Below the pieces are notes generated by a model, which saw only the letters and a program-made list of their open reading frames with translations, made no database searches and had not been told where the DNA came from. The translations under genes were made by a program, and so were the position numbers. A stretch of DNA of 64,000 nt. Source: JABDIP01 sp965250245 (GTDB lineage Bacteria; Pseudomonadota; Alphaproteobacteria; DSM-16000; Inquilinaceae). The DNA is taken from the NCBI GenBank assembly GCA_965250245.1, contig OZ252296.1, positions 1,922,001 to 1,986,000 of the forward strand, read 5' to 3'. Shown one piece after another: positions 24,967 through 33,499 of this stretch; the stretch's first letter is position 1, and each line of letters opens with the position of its first letter.

Positions 24967-26736
24967 TCAGTCGGGAAGCGCGAAAACGTACAGAGTGATC
25001 GGGTCGTTCCCCGGAAGTTGCACTTCCGGCGTCAGCGACGCCAGGCGGCCCAGCCCGGAGGCGAAGTTCGCCGTTATCGCAACGTATTGCTTGCCGCCGG
25101 CTTCGTAGCTGATCGGGAAAGATTCCAGCGAATTGCTCAGCTTGCCGCTGCTCCACAGCACTTCCCCGGTCTCGTCGTCGAAGGCCAGGAACCTGCGGTC
25201 GAGACTGCCGACGAACACCAGCCCGCCAGCGGTCGGCAGTGTCGAGCTGGTGACCGGCGGACGCTGCCGGTATTGCCACATCTCCGACTGGTCGACCAGG
25301 TTGATGGCGCGCACCTGGCCGATGTTACCGTCGCTGTCGGGCACCGGCACGCGCGCGAAGGTCTGCCGGCCACCACCGGTATAGATCTCGCCGGGGTCAA
25401 GCGGGTTCACCGTGGTGTTCGAGCAGAACTCCACCATCGGCAGATAGAGTGCCTGTGTCCGCGGGCTATAGGCCGTGGCCTGCCAGGCCTTCGCGCCCGG
25501 GTCCGCCGGGCAGTTGAACGTCGTCTCACCGATCACCGGGATCACCGCCGGGTTGATCTCCTTCTCGCCGGTTTCCGGGTCGATCGAGAGCACCACGTTC
25601 TGCGGCACGGTCTCGACGTGCCACAGCCATTCGCCGGTGACCCGGTCGATGGCCTCGATGATGCCGATCTTGCCGACCGTCACCGACATCTGGCGCTCCT
25701 GGCCGTCAACCGGTAGGTCGATGAGCAGGCGCTCATAGACGTAGTCGAGGTCGAGCGAGTCGGTCGGCAGGTGCTGGAAGTACCACTTCAACTCGCCGGT
25801 ACTTGGGTCGATCGCGAGAGTGGAGTTGGTGTAGAGCCCTTCGTTGGTGACATTGGGATCTGAGCTCGGGGGCATCAGCCCGGCCATCTCCGTATTCCAC
25901 GGATAGACCTGACCGACGCCGGCAAGGATCAGATTCTGATCCGGGTCGTAGGATCCGGCGATCCAGGCCGAGGCGCCGTGGCGGCTCTCCAGCGGGATGC
26001 CGTTCCAGCTGTTGCCCTCGGGCGTATCGCCGCGAGCGATGGTGTGAACACGCCACAATTCCTCACCGGTATTCGCGTCGTGCCCGGTGAAGAAGCAACC
26101 ACCCGGCTGGGCGCTCCAGCACCCGGTCGCGCCCTGGACAACGACGCCGTTGGCCACGATCGGACCGCTGGAGAAGGAGAAGCCGTGCTCGTAATTGGCG
26201 ACCTGCTGGTCCCAAACCAATTGGCCGGTCTTGGTGTCGAGCGCGATCAAATGGGCGTCACGGGTTGCGACTATCAGGGTGTCACCGTAGATCGCCTTGT
26301 TGCGCACTCCTCTGACACTGGCGTCATCCGGCAGCTCGTACTCATATTCCCAGATCAGGTCGCCGGTGGCCCCGTCGAGCGCCTGGATTGTGTGGTCTGA
26401 GTTCTGGATGAAAATAACCCCGTCATGGACAAGGGGAGTCTCCTGTGTCCGCCCTGGCGACATGGCCCAGGCCCAGGCAAGCCTGAGGTCGCCGACGTTG
26501 TCTTTGTTGATCTGGTCGAGCGGGCTGTAGCCCCAGCCGTCATAGGTGCGCCGCCACATCAGCCAATCGCCGTCCGGCGGGTTGAGCAGCATCTCGTCCG
26601 TCACGGGAGTCAGATCGTCGATCGGACTGCCGGATTGCGCCGCCGCCTGAGAGGCGACGCCGGCTGCAACAACAAAGGGAATTGCTGATGAAATAATCTT
26701 ACAATAGTTGTATAAGACCGACTCACGCGCACGCAT
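24967..26736 (-). CDS. PQQ-dependent alcohol dehydrogenase-type quinoprotein
   Basis: This eight-bladed propeller quinoprotein of 589 residues carries a signal peptide (SSAIPFVVAAGVASQAAAQ) after a strong GGGAGGGAGCAGG site. Tryptophan-docking repeats such as GATGDLIWEYEYELPDD, DTKTGQLVWDQQ and DDETGEVLWSSGKL are clear. The segment LDLDYVYE holds the presumed catalytic Asp329 and a further Asp331, the position that binds lanthanide in XoxF/PedH enzymes. However, the usual metal-binding Glu and Asn segments read GATGCWSAQPGGC and GVGQVYPWN, so metal use is uncertain. No C-terminal heme domain is present, so the cytochrome at 20202 may be the acceptor. First gene of its operon. Confidence 0.9.
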   Translation of the reverse strand: MRARESVLYNYCKIISSAIPFVVAAGVASQAAAQSGSPIDDLTPVTDEMLLNPPDGDWLMWRRTYDGWGYSPLDQINKDNVGDLRLAWAWAMSPGRTQETPLVHDGVIFIQNSDHTIQALDGATGDLIWEYEYELPDDASVRGVRNKAIYGDTLIVATRDAHLIALDTKTGQLVWDQQVANYEHGFSFSSGPIVANGVVVQGATGCWSAQPGGCFFTGHDANTGEELWRVHTIARGDTPEGNSWNGIPLESRHGASAWIAGSYDPDQNLILAGVGQVYPWNTEMAGLMPPSSDPNVTNEGLYTNSTLAIDPSTGELKWYFQHLPTDSLDLDYVYERLLIDLPVDGQERQMSVTVGKIGIIEAIDRVTGEWLWHVETVPQNVVLSIDPETGEKEINPAVIPVIGETTFNCPADPGAKAWQATAYSPRTQALYLPMVEFCSNTTVNPLDPGEIYTGGGRQTFARVPVPDSDGNIGQVRAINLVDQSEMWQYRQRPPVTSSTLPTAGGLVFVGSLDRRFLAFDDETGEVLWSSGKLSNSLESFPISYEAGGKQYVAITANFASGLGRLASLTPEVQLPGNDPITLYVFALPD

Positions 26737-27139
26737 GGCCTGCTCCCTCCCAATTTTGTTGCTTTGGTTGGCGCCGACACCCCCTGTCCCAAGGAAGTGC
26801 GAACGCTTACGAGGCGGATTCGCTGCCGCTCTTATCAGTTAACCAAATACCGTACGCCCCACCTCAAGTGGCGTCAACGAGTCCGCCAGGAATCTGGGAG
26901 CCGTCCGCGGCCGCCCACTTCGCCGCCTGATGGATGCCCATCGGCCCGCGATGCGACGAGCCAACTGCAAGGCACTGAACGCGAAGCGAATTCGGACCGT
27001 CTCGGGTGCGGGATGGAGGCCGATTCTGCGCATGGATTGGCTCGCCCGCTCGTCCGGCGGCGTGATACCATCACGAAAAGGCCCATCAAGGCCATTGCAC
27101 CGGCGCTGCAATCGCGCGGGGCAAACGGGAGGGAACGCT
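26737..27139. other. Divergent regulatory region, 403 bases without a gene
   Basis: This gap separates the PQQ dehydrogenase operon from the plus-strand ABC operon and must hold both promoters. It contains the palindrome at 27061-27075 and ribosome-binding sites at each edge. No open frame in it has family features, and no convincing -35/-10 pair was assigned. Confidence 0.5.
27061..27075. promoter_or_regulatory. Perfect palindrome CGTGATACCATCACG
   Basis: CGTGAT and ATCACG face each other across ACC, about 65 bases before the ATG of the solute-binding protein. Symmetry and position suit a dimeric regulator. No regulator gene lies nearby, so the binding protein would be encoded elsewhere. 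Confidence 0.45.
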
Positions 27140-28126
27140 ATGACCAATATCCACAGGGCAGTTCCTGCCCTGGTTGCGTTAGCACTCTTGTTCGGCGCCG
27201 CTAGCGCGGCGGCCGATACGGCCACGGTGCGCGTCGGCGCCCTGAAATTCGGCACGGTCAATTGGGAGCTCGACACGATCCGGCACAACGGCCTCGACGC
27301 CGAGAACGGCGTCGCGATCGAGGTCGTCGAGATGGCCGGGCGCAACGCCTCCGCGGTCGCCCTGCAGGGCGGCGCGGTCGATGTGATCGTATCGGATTGG
27401 ATCTGGGTGTCGCGGCAACGCGCCGCCGGTGCCGACTACACGTTCGTGCCCTATTCGCTGACCGTCGGCGCGCTGATGGTGCGGCCGGACTCCGGCATCG
27501 AGAGCCTGGCCGACCTGGACGGCCGCAAGCTCGGCATCGCCGGTGGCCCGGTCGACAAGAGCTGGCTGCTGCTGCGCGCCTTCGGGCAGCAGGAGCTGGG
27601 CCGCGACCTCGCCGACATGGTGGAGCCGGTGTTCGGCGCGCCGCCGCTGATGAACGAGCTGATGACAAGCGGCGAGATACCGGCGGTGCTGAACTTCTGG
27701 CACTACAATGCGCGGCTGTCCGCCGCCGGCATGACCGAGCTGGTCAGCGTCGTCGACATGCTGCCGGAGCTGGGCGTCGAAGCACAGCCGCCGCTGCTGG
27801 GCTGGGTCTTCAGCGAGAGCTGGGCGGAGGAGAACCCCGACGCCATCGCCGGCATGCTGACCGCATCGCGCGCCGCCAAGGCGCTGCTGGCCGATTCCGA
27901 TGCCGAATGGGACCGGCTGCGGCCGATGACCAAGGCCGAGGACGACGTCACCTTTGCCGCGCTGCGCGATGCCTGGCGCGCCGGCATCCCGGTCTCCTTC
28001 GGCCCGCAGGATATCGACGCCGCGGAGACCGTGTTCTCGGTGATGGCGGAGCTGGGCGGCGACGACCTGACCGGCGGCACCACGATCCTGGCGGCCGGGA
28101 CCTTCTGGCCGCATTTCGGGTTCTAG
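27140..28126 (+). CDS. ABC transporter solute-binding protein, NitT/TauT-like
   Basis: This exported binding protein of 328 residues starts at an ATG after GGGAGGGAA, with signal peptide AVPALVALALLFGAASAAAD. VGALKFGTVNWELDTI, AVALQGGAVDVIVSDWIWVS and LADLDGRKLGIAGGPVDKSW are the landmarks of the nitrate/taurine/thiamine-precursor binding family. NFWHYNARLSAAGM lies in the ligand cleft region. It is the first of five packed genes. The ligand cannot be told from sequence; the PQQ context allows a metal chelate or an organic substrate. Confidence 0.85.
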   Translation: MTNIHRAVPALVALALLFGAASAAADTATVRVGALKFGTVNWELDTIRHNGLDAENGVAIEVVEMAGRNASAVALQGGAVDVIVSDWIWVSRQRAAGADYTFVPYSLTVGALMVRPDSGIESLADLDGRKLGIAGGPVDKSWLLLRAFGQQELGRDLADMVEPVFGAPPLMNELMTSGEIPAVLNFWHYNARLSAAGMTELVSVVDMLPELGVEAQPPLLGWVFSESWAEENPDAIAGMLTASRAAKALLADSDAEWDRLRPMTKAEDDVTFAALRDAWRAGIPVSFGPQDIDAAETVFSVMAELGGDDLTGGTTILAAGTFWPHFGF

Positions 28127-28135
28127 GCGCGCCTG

Positions 28136-28927
28136 ATGGCGCATCCGGCCGCGGCGGAGGCGAGCACTGGCGGCCGGCTGGGCTGGCCGCGCGATCCCTG
28201 GGTCCGCGTCATTTCCTTCGCGCTGTTCCTCGCCCTGTGGTGGGCGGCGGCGGCGCTGTTCGAGAGCCGGCTGCTGCCGGGGCCGCTGCAGGTCGGGCAG
28301 AGCCTGGTTCGGCACCTGGTCGATGGCGACCTGATCTTCCATACCGCCGTGACCCTGGCCCGAGTGGCGGCGGCATTTGCGCTGGCCATGCTGATCGGCA
28401 CCGGCATCGGCATCGCCATGGGCCGCAGCCGGAAGGTCGACTCGCTGTTCGACGGCTGGCTGGTGATCGGCCTGAACGTGCCCGCGCTGGTCACAATCAT
28501 CCTCTGCTACATCTGGTTCGGGCTGAACGAGGCGGCGGCCCTGGCCGCCGTTGCTGTCAACAAGATCCCGACCGTCGTGGTCACCGTGCGGGAGGGTGCC
28601 CGGGCCATCGACCGCGACCTCATGCAGGTGGCGGACGCCTTCCGCCTGAGCCGGGAGCGGCGCTTCGTTCAGGTCTACCTGCCGCAGCTCTACCCCTATC
28701 TGATGGCCTCGGCGCGCTCGGGCCTGGCGCTGATCTGGAAGATCGTGCTGGTGGTCGAACTGCTTGGGCGCTCCAACGGGGTGGGCTTCCAACTCCACGT
28801 CTACTTCCAGTTCTTCGACATCGAGAGCATCCTGGCCTACACCTTCGCCTTCGTCGGGGTGATCCTGCTGATCGAGGTGTGGATGCTGCGCCCGCTGGAG
28901 CGGCGGCTGACCCGGTGGCGGCCATGA
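28136..28927 (+). CDS. ABC transporter permease, NitT/TauT-like
   Basis: This inner-membrane permease of 263 residues has about six helices. The family EAA-loop region reads REGARAIDRDLMQVADAF with the downstream YLPQLYPYLMASARSGLALI, which contacts the ATPase. It starts nine bases after the binding-protein stop, and its TGA overlaps the next ATG as ATGA. Together with the genes on either side it forms a standard importer of the nitrate/taurine class. Confidence 0.88.
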   Translation: MAHPAAAEASTGGRLGWPRDPWVRVISFALFLALWWAAAALFESRLLPGPLQVGQSLVRHLVDGDLIFHTAVTLARVAAAFALAMLIGTGIGIAMGRSRKVDSLFDGWLVIGLNVPALVTIILCYIWFGLNEAAALAAVAVNKIPTVVVTVREGARAIDRDLMQVADAFRLSRERRFVQVYLPQLYPYLMASARSGLALIWKIVLVVELLGRSNGVGFQLHVYFQFFDIESILAYTFAFVGVILLIEVWMLRPLERRLTRWRP

Positions 28928-29712
28928 CGGGTCTCGCCGTCCGCATCCATGACAAGACCTATCCGGCCCAGGCCGGCAAGGCCGCCCACCAGGCGCTGGC
29001 GGGGCTCGATTTCGCGGTGCCGGACGGGCAGTTCGTCTGCCTGGTCGGCCCGTCGGGATGTGGCAAGACCACCTTGCTGAACCTGATCGGCGGGCTGGAT
29101 GCCGGCTTCGATGGCGGCATCGACCATGGCGGGCCGGCCGGCGACCGCCACATCGGCTTCATGTTCCAATCGCCCCGCCTGATGCCCTGGCTGACGGTGC
29201 TGGAGAATGTGCGGCTGGTGACGAATGCGCCGGCCGAGGCGGAGAGCGCCCGGGAGCTGCTGGTGCATATGGGGCTGGCCGAGGTGCTGGACGCCTATCC
29301 CGGCACCCTGTCCGGCGGCATGCAGCGGCGCGTCGCGCTGGCCCGCGCCTTCGCCGTCACCCCGCGGCTGTTGCTGCTCGACGAGCCCTTCGTGTCCCTG
29401 GACCAGCCGATCGCCGAGCGGCTGCGCACCCTGCTCCTGGAGCTGTGGCAGGCGCGGCCGACCACGGTGCTGTTCGTGACCCATGACGTGCGCGAGGCGC
29501 TGAGCCTGGCGGATCGCATCCTGTTCCTGTCGGCGACGCCCGGCCGGCTGGTTTACGACATGGCGGTGTCGTTGCCGCGCCCGCGCCACATCGACGACCC
29601 GGCCGTGGAGGCTGAGCGCAGCCGGCTGCTGGCGGCCCGGCCGGGCCTGCTCGCCGGGCTCGGCGAGGTGTCGGACGGCGCGCCTCCCGGCCGCCGCAGC
29701 GCCGGCCCATGA
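28924..29712 (+). CDS. ABC transporter ATP-binding protein, NitT/TauT-like
   Basis: The 262-residue ATPase of the importer shows Walker A (LVGPSGCGKTTLLNL), the Q loop FMFQSPRLMPWLTV, signature TLSGGMQRRVALARA, Walker B LLLLDEPFVSLD and switch LFVTHDVREAL. The ATG at 28924 overlaps the permease stop. A much longer open frame continues upstream in this phase, but it is only antisense or out-of-frame sequence of the two previous genes. The stop overlaps the next ATG, joining it directly to an exporter-type ATPase gene. Confidence 0.9.
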   Translation: MTGLAVRIHDKTYPAQAGKAAHQALAGLDFAVPDGQFVCLVGPSGCGKTTLLNLIGGLDAGFDGGIDHGGPAGDRHIGFMFQSPRLMPWLTVLENVRLVTNAPAEAESARELLVHMGLAEVLDAYPGTLSGGMQRRVALARAFAVTPRLLLLDEPFVSLDQPIAERLRTLLLELWQARPTTVLFVTHDVREALSLADRILFLSATPGRLVYDMAVSLPRPRHIDDPAVEAERSRLLAARPGLLAGLGEVSDGAPPGRRSAGP

Positions 29713-30446
29713 CCGCGGTCCTGGAGATCGCCGACCTCACCAAGCGATACGGCAAGCTGACGGCACTGGATGCGGTCAGCCTGACGGTCTCCGCAGGAGA
29801 ATTCGTCGCCCTGCTGGGACCGAACGGGGCCGGCAAGTCGACCCTGTTCCAGATCCTCTCGGGGCTGTTCGTGCCGGATGCCGGCTCGGTGCGGGTCGGC
29901 GGGCGCGACATCCGCCGCGACGCCGTGCCGGCGCTGGCCGGGCTCGGCATCGTCTTCCAGCAGCCGACCCTGGACCTCGACCTGACCGTCCGAGGCAATC
30001 TGCGCTTCCACGCCCGCCTGCACGGGCTGTCGCGCCGCGATACGCGCGAGCGCATCGCCGAGGAGCTCGGGCGGCTCGACCTCGCCGACCGGGTCGATGA
30101 CACCGCGCGGACCCTGAGCGGCGGCAATCGCCGTCGCGTGGAGCTGGCCCGCGCGCTGCTGCACCGGCCGACGATCCTGCTGATGGACGAGCCGACGGTG
30201 GGTCTCGATCCGGCCAGCCGGCGCGACCTCGGCCTGCATGTGCGCCGGCTGTGCGCGGAGCAGGGGCTGGGCGTGCTGTGGGCCACCCATCTGGTGGACG
30301 AGGCGGAGCAGGCCGACCGGGTCGTGGTGCTGGATCGCGGCCATGTGCTGCAGGACGGAGAGCCGGCCGACCTTTTGCGGAAGACCGAGACGGCGACCCT
30401 GGCGGACGCCTTCCTGGCGCTGACCGGCGTCAAGGAGGCGGCATGA
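29709..30446 (+). CDS. ABC-2 ATP-binding protein, PedB-like
   Basis: The 245-residue ATPase has Walker A LLGPNGAGKSTLFQ, the distinctive GIVFQQPTLDLDLTV Q-loop region, signature TLSGGNRRRVELARAL, Walker B ILLMDEPTVGLD and switch WATHLVDEAEQ. These sequences resemble the PQQ-dependent-catabolism-associated ABC ATPases (PedB type of pseudomonads). It overlaps the importer ATPase by four bases and the next permease by four bases. It therefore forms an exporter half attached to an importer operon. Identity as an ABC-2 ATPase is firm; the PedB link rests on remembered family patterns. Confidence 0.88.
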   Translation: MTAVLEIADLTKRYGKLTALDAVSLTVSAGEFVALLGPNGAGKSTLFQILSGLFVPDAGSVRVGGRDIRRDAVPALAGLGIVFQQPTLDLDLTVRGNLRFHARLHGLSRRDTRERIAEELGRLDLADRVDDTARTLSGGNRRRVELARALLHRPTILLMDEPTVGLDPASRRDLGLHVRRLCAEQGLGVLWATHLVDEAEQADRVVVLDRGHVLQDGEPADLLRKTETATLADAFLALTGVKEAA

Positions 30447-31252
30447 CGCCATCCCATGCGGTCGCCGCCCTGGGCGCGGTCACCTGGCGGGAGACCTTCC
30501 GCTTCGTGCATCAGCGTGGCCGCCTAATCTCGGCCCTGGTGCGGCCGCTGCTGTGGCTGGTGGTGGTGGCGGCCGGGTTCCAGAACGTCTACGGCATCTC
30601 GATCATCCCGCCTTACAAGACCTACACGCCGTATCAGGAATACGTGCTGCCCGGCCTGGCCGGCATGGTGCTGCTGTTCCACGGCATGCAGTCCTCGCTC
30701 TCCATGGTCTACGACCGCGAGATGGGCATGATGCGGTTGCTGCTGACCGCGCCGCTGCCGCGCTGGTTCCTGCTGCTGGCCAAGCTGATCGCCGGCACGT
30801 TGCTGTCGGTGGCGCAGGTCTACGCCTTCTTCCTGATCGCCTGGCTGCTCGACATCCGCATGCCGGATTGGGGCTACCTCTACGCCCTGCCGCCGCTGTT
30901 CCTCGGCGGGCTGATGCTCGGGGCGCTGGGGCTGTTGCTCTCGGTCTACATCAAGCAGCTCGAGAACTTCGCCGGCACGATGAACTTCGTCATCTTCCCG
31001 ATGTTCTTCATCTCTTCCGCCCTCTACCCGCTGTGGCGGTTGCAGGAATCCGCGGCCCAGGCGGTCTATTGGGCGTCGCTCGCCAACCCGTTCACCTATG
31101 CGGTGGAGTTCGTCCGCTACGCCGCCTATGGCCAGATCAACTGGATCGCCGGCGCCGTCACCGCCGGCTGCGCCCTGGCCTTCTATGTCGTGGCGGTGAT
31201 CGGATACGACCCGCAGCGCGGTCTGATCCGACGGCGCGCACCGGCGGCCTGA
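30443..31252 (+). CDS. ABC-2 permease, PedC-like
   Basis: This 269-residue inner-membrane protein has about six helices. The stretches RPLLWLVVVAAGFQNVYGIS, SLSMVYDREMGMMRLLLTAP and FPMFFISSALYPLWRLQESA match the PQQ-catabolism-linked ABC-2 permease pattern (PedC type). It starts inside the ATPase stop codon (ATGA). It is the last gene of the five-gene operon and is followed by a 55-base gap before a DNA glycosylase gene. The exported substrate is unknown. The permease at 22178 is a more distant member of the same fold. Confidence 0.86.
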   Translation: MTPSHAVAALGAVTWRETFRFVHQRGRLISALVRPLLWLVVVAAGFQNVYGISIIPPYKTYTPYQEYVLPGLAGMVLLFHGMQSSLSMVYDREMGMMRLLLTAPLPRWFLLLAKLIAGTLLSVAQVYAFFLIAWLLDIRMPDWGYLYALPPLFLGGLMLGALGLLLSVYIKQLENFAGTMNFVIFPMFFISSALYPLWRLQESAAQAVYWASLANPFTYAVEFVRYAAYGQINWIAGAVTAGCALAFYVVAVIGYDPQRGLIRRRAPAA

Positions 31253-31307
31253 CCCAATCCAACCTGGGATTGAGACCTGTCGGCATTGCTGCCAGAATCG
31301 TGACGCC

Positions 31308-32213
31308 ATGCCCGAATATCCGGATATCGAGACCTATCTCGCCTGCCTGCGCTCGCGGGTGCAGGGGCGGGTGCTGGAGGGCGTGCGGCTGGCCAATCCG
31401 TTCCTGCTGCGCTCGGTCATTCCGCCGATCAAGGAGGCCGAGGGCAGGCAGGTGACCGAGCTCCGGCGGCTGGGCAAGCGCATCGTGTTCGGGCTGGAGG
31501 GCGATCTGTTCCTGGTGCTGCACCTGATGATCGCCGGGCGGCTGCACTGGAAGGCGCGGGGTGCCAAGCCGACAGGCCGCACCGGGCTGGCGGCGTTCGA
31601 TTTCCCCGACGGGACCCTGACCCTGACCGAGGCCGGCACCAAGAAGCGTGCCTCGCTCTACCTGGTGTCCGGCGAGGCGGCGCTGGCGGAGCATGATCCC
31701 GGCGGCGCCGAGGTCATCGACATCGACCGCGACGCCTTCGCCAACGCGCTGACGGCGGCGAACCACACGGTCAAGCGCTCGCTGACCGATCCCAGGCTGT
31801 TCAGCGGCATCGGCAACGCCTATTCCGACGAGATCCTGCACCGGGCCAAGCTCTCGCCGATCAAGATGACCAGCAAGCTGGAGGCGGCGGAGATCGACCG
31901 GCTGCACGCCGCGGTCCGCACGGTGCTGCTGGAATGGACCGAGCGGCTGACGGCCGAGGCGGGGGAAGGCTTCCCGGAGAAGGTCACCGCCTTCCGCAAG
32001 GAGATGGCGGTGCACGGCAAGTTCGGCCAGCCCTGCCCGGTCTGCGGCACGCCGGTCCAGCGCATCGTGCACGCCAACAACGAGACCAACTACTGCGCCC
32101 AGTGTCAGACCGGCGGCAAGCTGCTGGCCGACAGGGCCCTGTCGCGGCTGCTGAAGAAGGATTGGCCGCGCACGCTGGAGGAGTTGGAGCTGAAACGGCC
32201 CGGTCGCGGCTAG
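31308..32213 (+). CDS. Formamidopyrimidine/endonuclease VIII-type DNA glycosylase
   Basis: This is a base-excision-repair glycosylase of 301 residues in the Fpg/Nei family. After Met removal, Pro2 and Glu3 form the catalytic N-terminus (MPEYPDIETYL). HLMIAGRLHW replaces the more usual HLGMSG. ILHRAKLSP follows FSGIGNAYSDE, the helix-two-turn-helix. The zinc finger CPVC...CAQC has the standard 2-16-2 spacing. PEYPDIE rather than PELPE, plus a C-terminal tail of about 30 residues after the finger, suggest a side branch rather than canonical MutM. It appears to stand alone. Confidence 0.88.
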   Translation: MPEYPDIETYLACLRSRVQGRVLEGVRLANPFLLRSVIPPIKEAEGRQVTELRRLGKRIVFGLEGDLFLVLHLMIAGRLHWKARGAKPTGRTGLAAFDFPDGTLTLTEAGTKKRASLYLVSGEAALAEHDPGGAEVIDIDRDAFANALTAANHTVKRSLTDPRLFSGIGNAYSDEILHRAKLSPIKMTSKLEAAEIDRLHAAVRTVLLEWTERLTAEAGEGFPEKVTAFRKEMAVHGKFGQPCPVCGTPVQRIVHANNETNYCAQCQTGGKLLADRALSRLLKKDWPRTLEELELKRPGRG

Positions 32214-32239
32214 TTGAGACCCGTTGCATCGCGCTGGTG

Positions 32240-32366
32240 AGCCCTCACCCGGCTCGCTGACGCTCACCACCCTCTCCCAGTGGGTGAGGGTTCTTGAGGG
32301 CCAGCGCATATACCCTCTCCCCCTGGGAGAGGGTGGGCGGCGCGCAGCGGCGACCGGGTGAGGGCT
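32240..32366. repeat. Dispersed inverted-repeat element
   Basis: AGCCCTCACCCGG at 32240-32252 is repeated inverted as CCGGGTGAGGGCT at 32354-32366. An inner pair, CCACCCTCTCCCAG and CTGGGAGAGGGTGG, is nested within it. This resembles the small palindromic intergenic repeats common in high-GC alphaproteobacteria. Confidence 0.7.
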
Positions 32367-32430
32367 TTGCCGGCGCTGGCCCGCTGGAATTCCGGTTCCT
32401 TTCTTCAACACTTCATGAAATATTGAACGA

Positions 32431-32769
32431 ATGACCGATGCCGAAGCCGTCGACGCGCTGGGCGCCCTGGCCAACGACCATCGCCTGCGGGTCTTTCGCC
32501 TGCTAGTGCGCGACGGGCCGCCCGGCCTGACCGCCGGGGCGATCGCGCGCAGCCTGGGGATCGCGCCCTCGGCGCTGTCGTTCCATCTGTCGGCGCTGGA
32601 GCGGGCCGGGTTGCTGACCTCTCGGCGATCCGGACGCAACGTGATCTACGCCGTCGCCGTCGACGCGGTGCGCGGCCTCATCGGATTTCTGACGGAGGAT
32701 TGCTGCCGCGGCCGGCCCGAGCTGTGCGGCGCGATCGGGGCAAGGGACGGGGTGTGCGATGGCGGATGA
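32431..32769 (+). CDS. ArsR-family transcriptional regulator
   Basis: This winged-helix regulator of 112 residues opens with DALGALANDHRLRVFRLLVR. ALSFHLSALERAGLLTSRRS is the recognition region, and NVIYAVAVDAV is the wing. A Cys-rich C-terminus (DCCRGRPELCG) could bind As(III) or a related soft metal. Its last 11 bases overlap the aquaporin gene. ArsR-AqpS pairs occur in alphaproteobacterial arsenic resistance, so As-dependent repression of the pair is likely. No arsC, arsB or arsH is present here. Confidence 0.88.
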   Translation: MTDAEAVDALGALANDHRLRVFRLLVRDGPPGLTAGAIARSLGIAPSALSFHLSALERAGLLTSRRSGRNVIYAVAVDAVRGLIGFLTEDCCRGRPELCGAIGARDGVCDGG

Positions 32770-33499
32770 CGCGGTGGCCGGCAAGGAAGGCGGTCCGGCC
32801 GATCTGCGGCGCCGGCTGGCGGCGGAGGCGTTGGGCACGGGCTTCCTGCTCGCGACGGTGGTCGGCTCGGGCATCATGGCCGAGCGCCTGGCGGACGGGA
32901 ACGCGGCCCTGGCGCTGCTGGGCAACACCATCCCGACCGGGGCGATCCTGGTGGTGCTCATCATGGTCTTCGGGCCGCTGTCTGGTGCGCATTTCAACCC
33001 GGCGGTCACGCTGGCCTTCGCGCTGCGGCGCGAGATCACGCCGTCCGACGCGCTGGTCTATGTCCTGGCGCAGGTGGTCGGCGGCATTGCCGGGGTCTGG
33101 GCGGCGCATCTGATGTTCGAGTTGCCGGTCATTCAGGCCTCGGTCAACGCGCGGACCGGGGCGGCGCAGTGGTTCGCGGAGTTCGTCGCGACCTTCGGCC
33201 TGCTGGCGGCGATCTTCGGCACGCTGCGCTGGCGGCCCGACGCAGTTTGCTATGCGGTCGGGCTCTACATCACCGCCGCGTACTGGTTCACCGCCTCCAC
33301 CAGCTTCGCCAATCCGGCGGTCACGATCGCCCGCGGGCTGACCGACACCTTTTCCGGCATCGCGCCGTCCCACGTGCCGGCCTTCATCGCGGCGCAGCTG
33401 GTCGGCGCGGTCACGGCCACAATACTGTTCGGATGGTTGATGCCGGCGGCCGACAGTGCCGCCAAGCCTGAGCGGCGCGACGCGGAGGCGGCGGCCTAG
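32759..33499 (+). CDS. aqpS: Aquaporin family channel, AqpS-like
   Basis: This MIP-family channel of 246 residues has about six helices and both half-helix boxes, FNPAVT (in GAHFNPAVTLAFAL) and ANPAVT (in SFANPAVTIARGL). In rhizobia AqpS passes arsenite outward after arsenate reduction, or methylated arsenicals. The direct overlap with an ArsR gene supports that assignment here. Its TAG stop shares the bases CTAG (33496-33499) with the stop of hisN on the opposite strand. Confidence 0.82.
   Translation: MADDAVAGKEGGPADLRRRLAAEALGTGFLLATVVGSGIMAERLADGNAALALLGNTIPTGAILVVLIMVFGPLSGAHFNPAVTLAFALRREITPSDALVYVLAQVVGGIAGVWAAHLMFELPVIQASVNARTGAAQWFAEFVATFGLLAAIFGTLRWRPDAVCYAVGLYITAAYWFTASTSFANPAVTIARGLTDTFSGIAPSHVPAFIAAQLVGAVTATILFGWLMPAADSAAKPERRDAEAAA

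Noticed and set aside
27262..28923. Upstream part of the frame that ends as the importer ATPase
   Set aside because: Only the part after the ATG at 28924 has ABC motifs; the rest is out of frame with the binding protein and permease.
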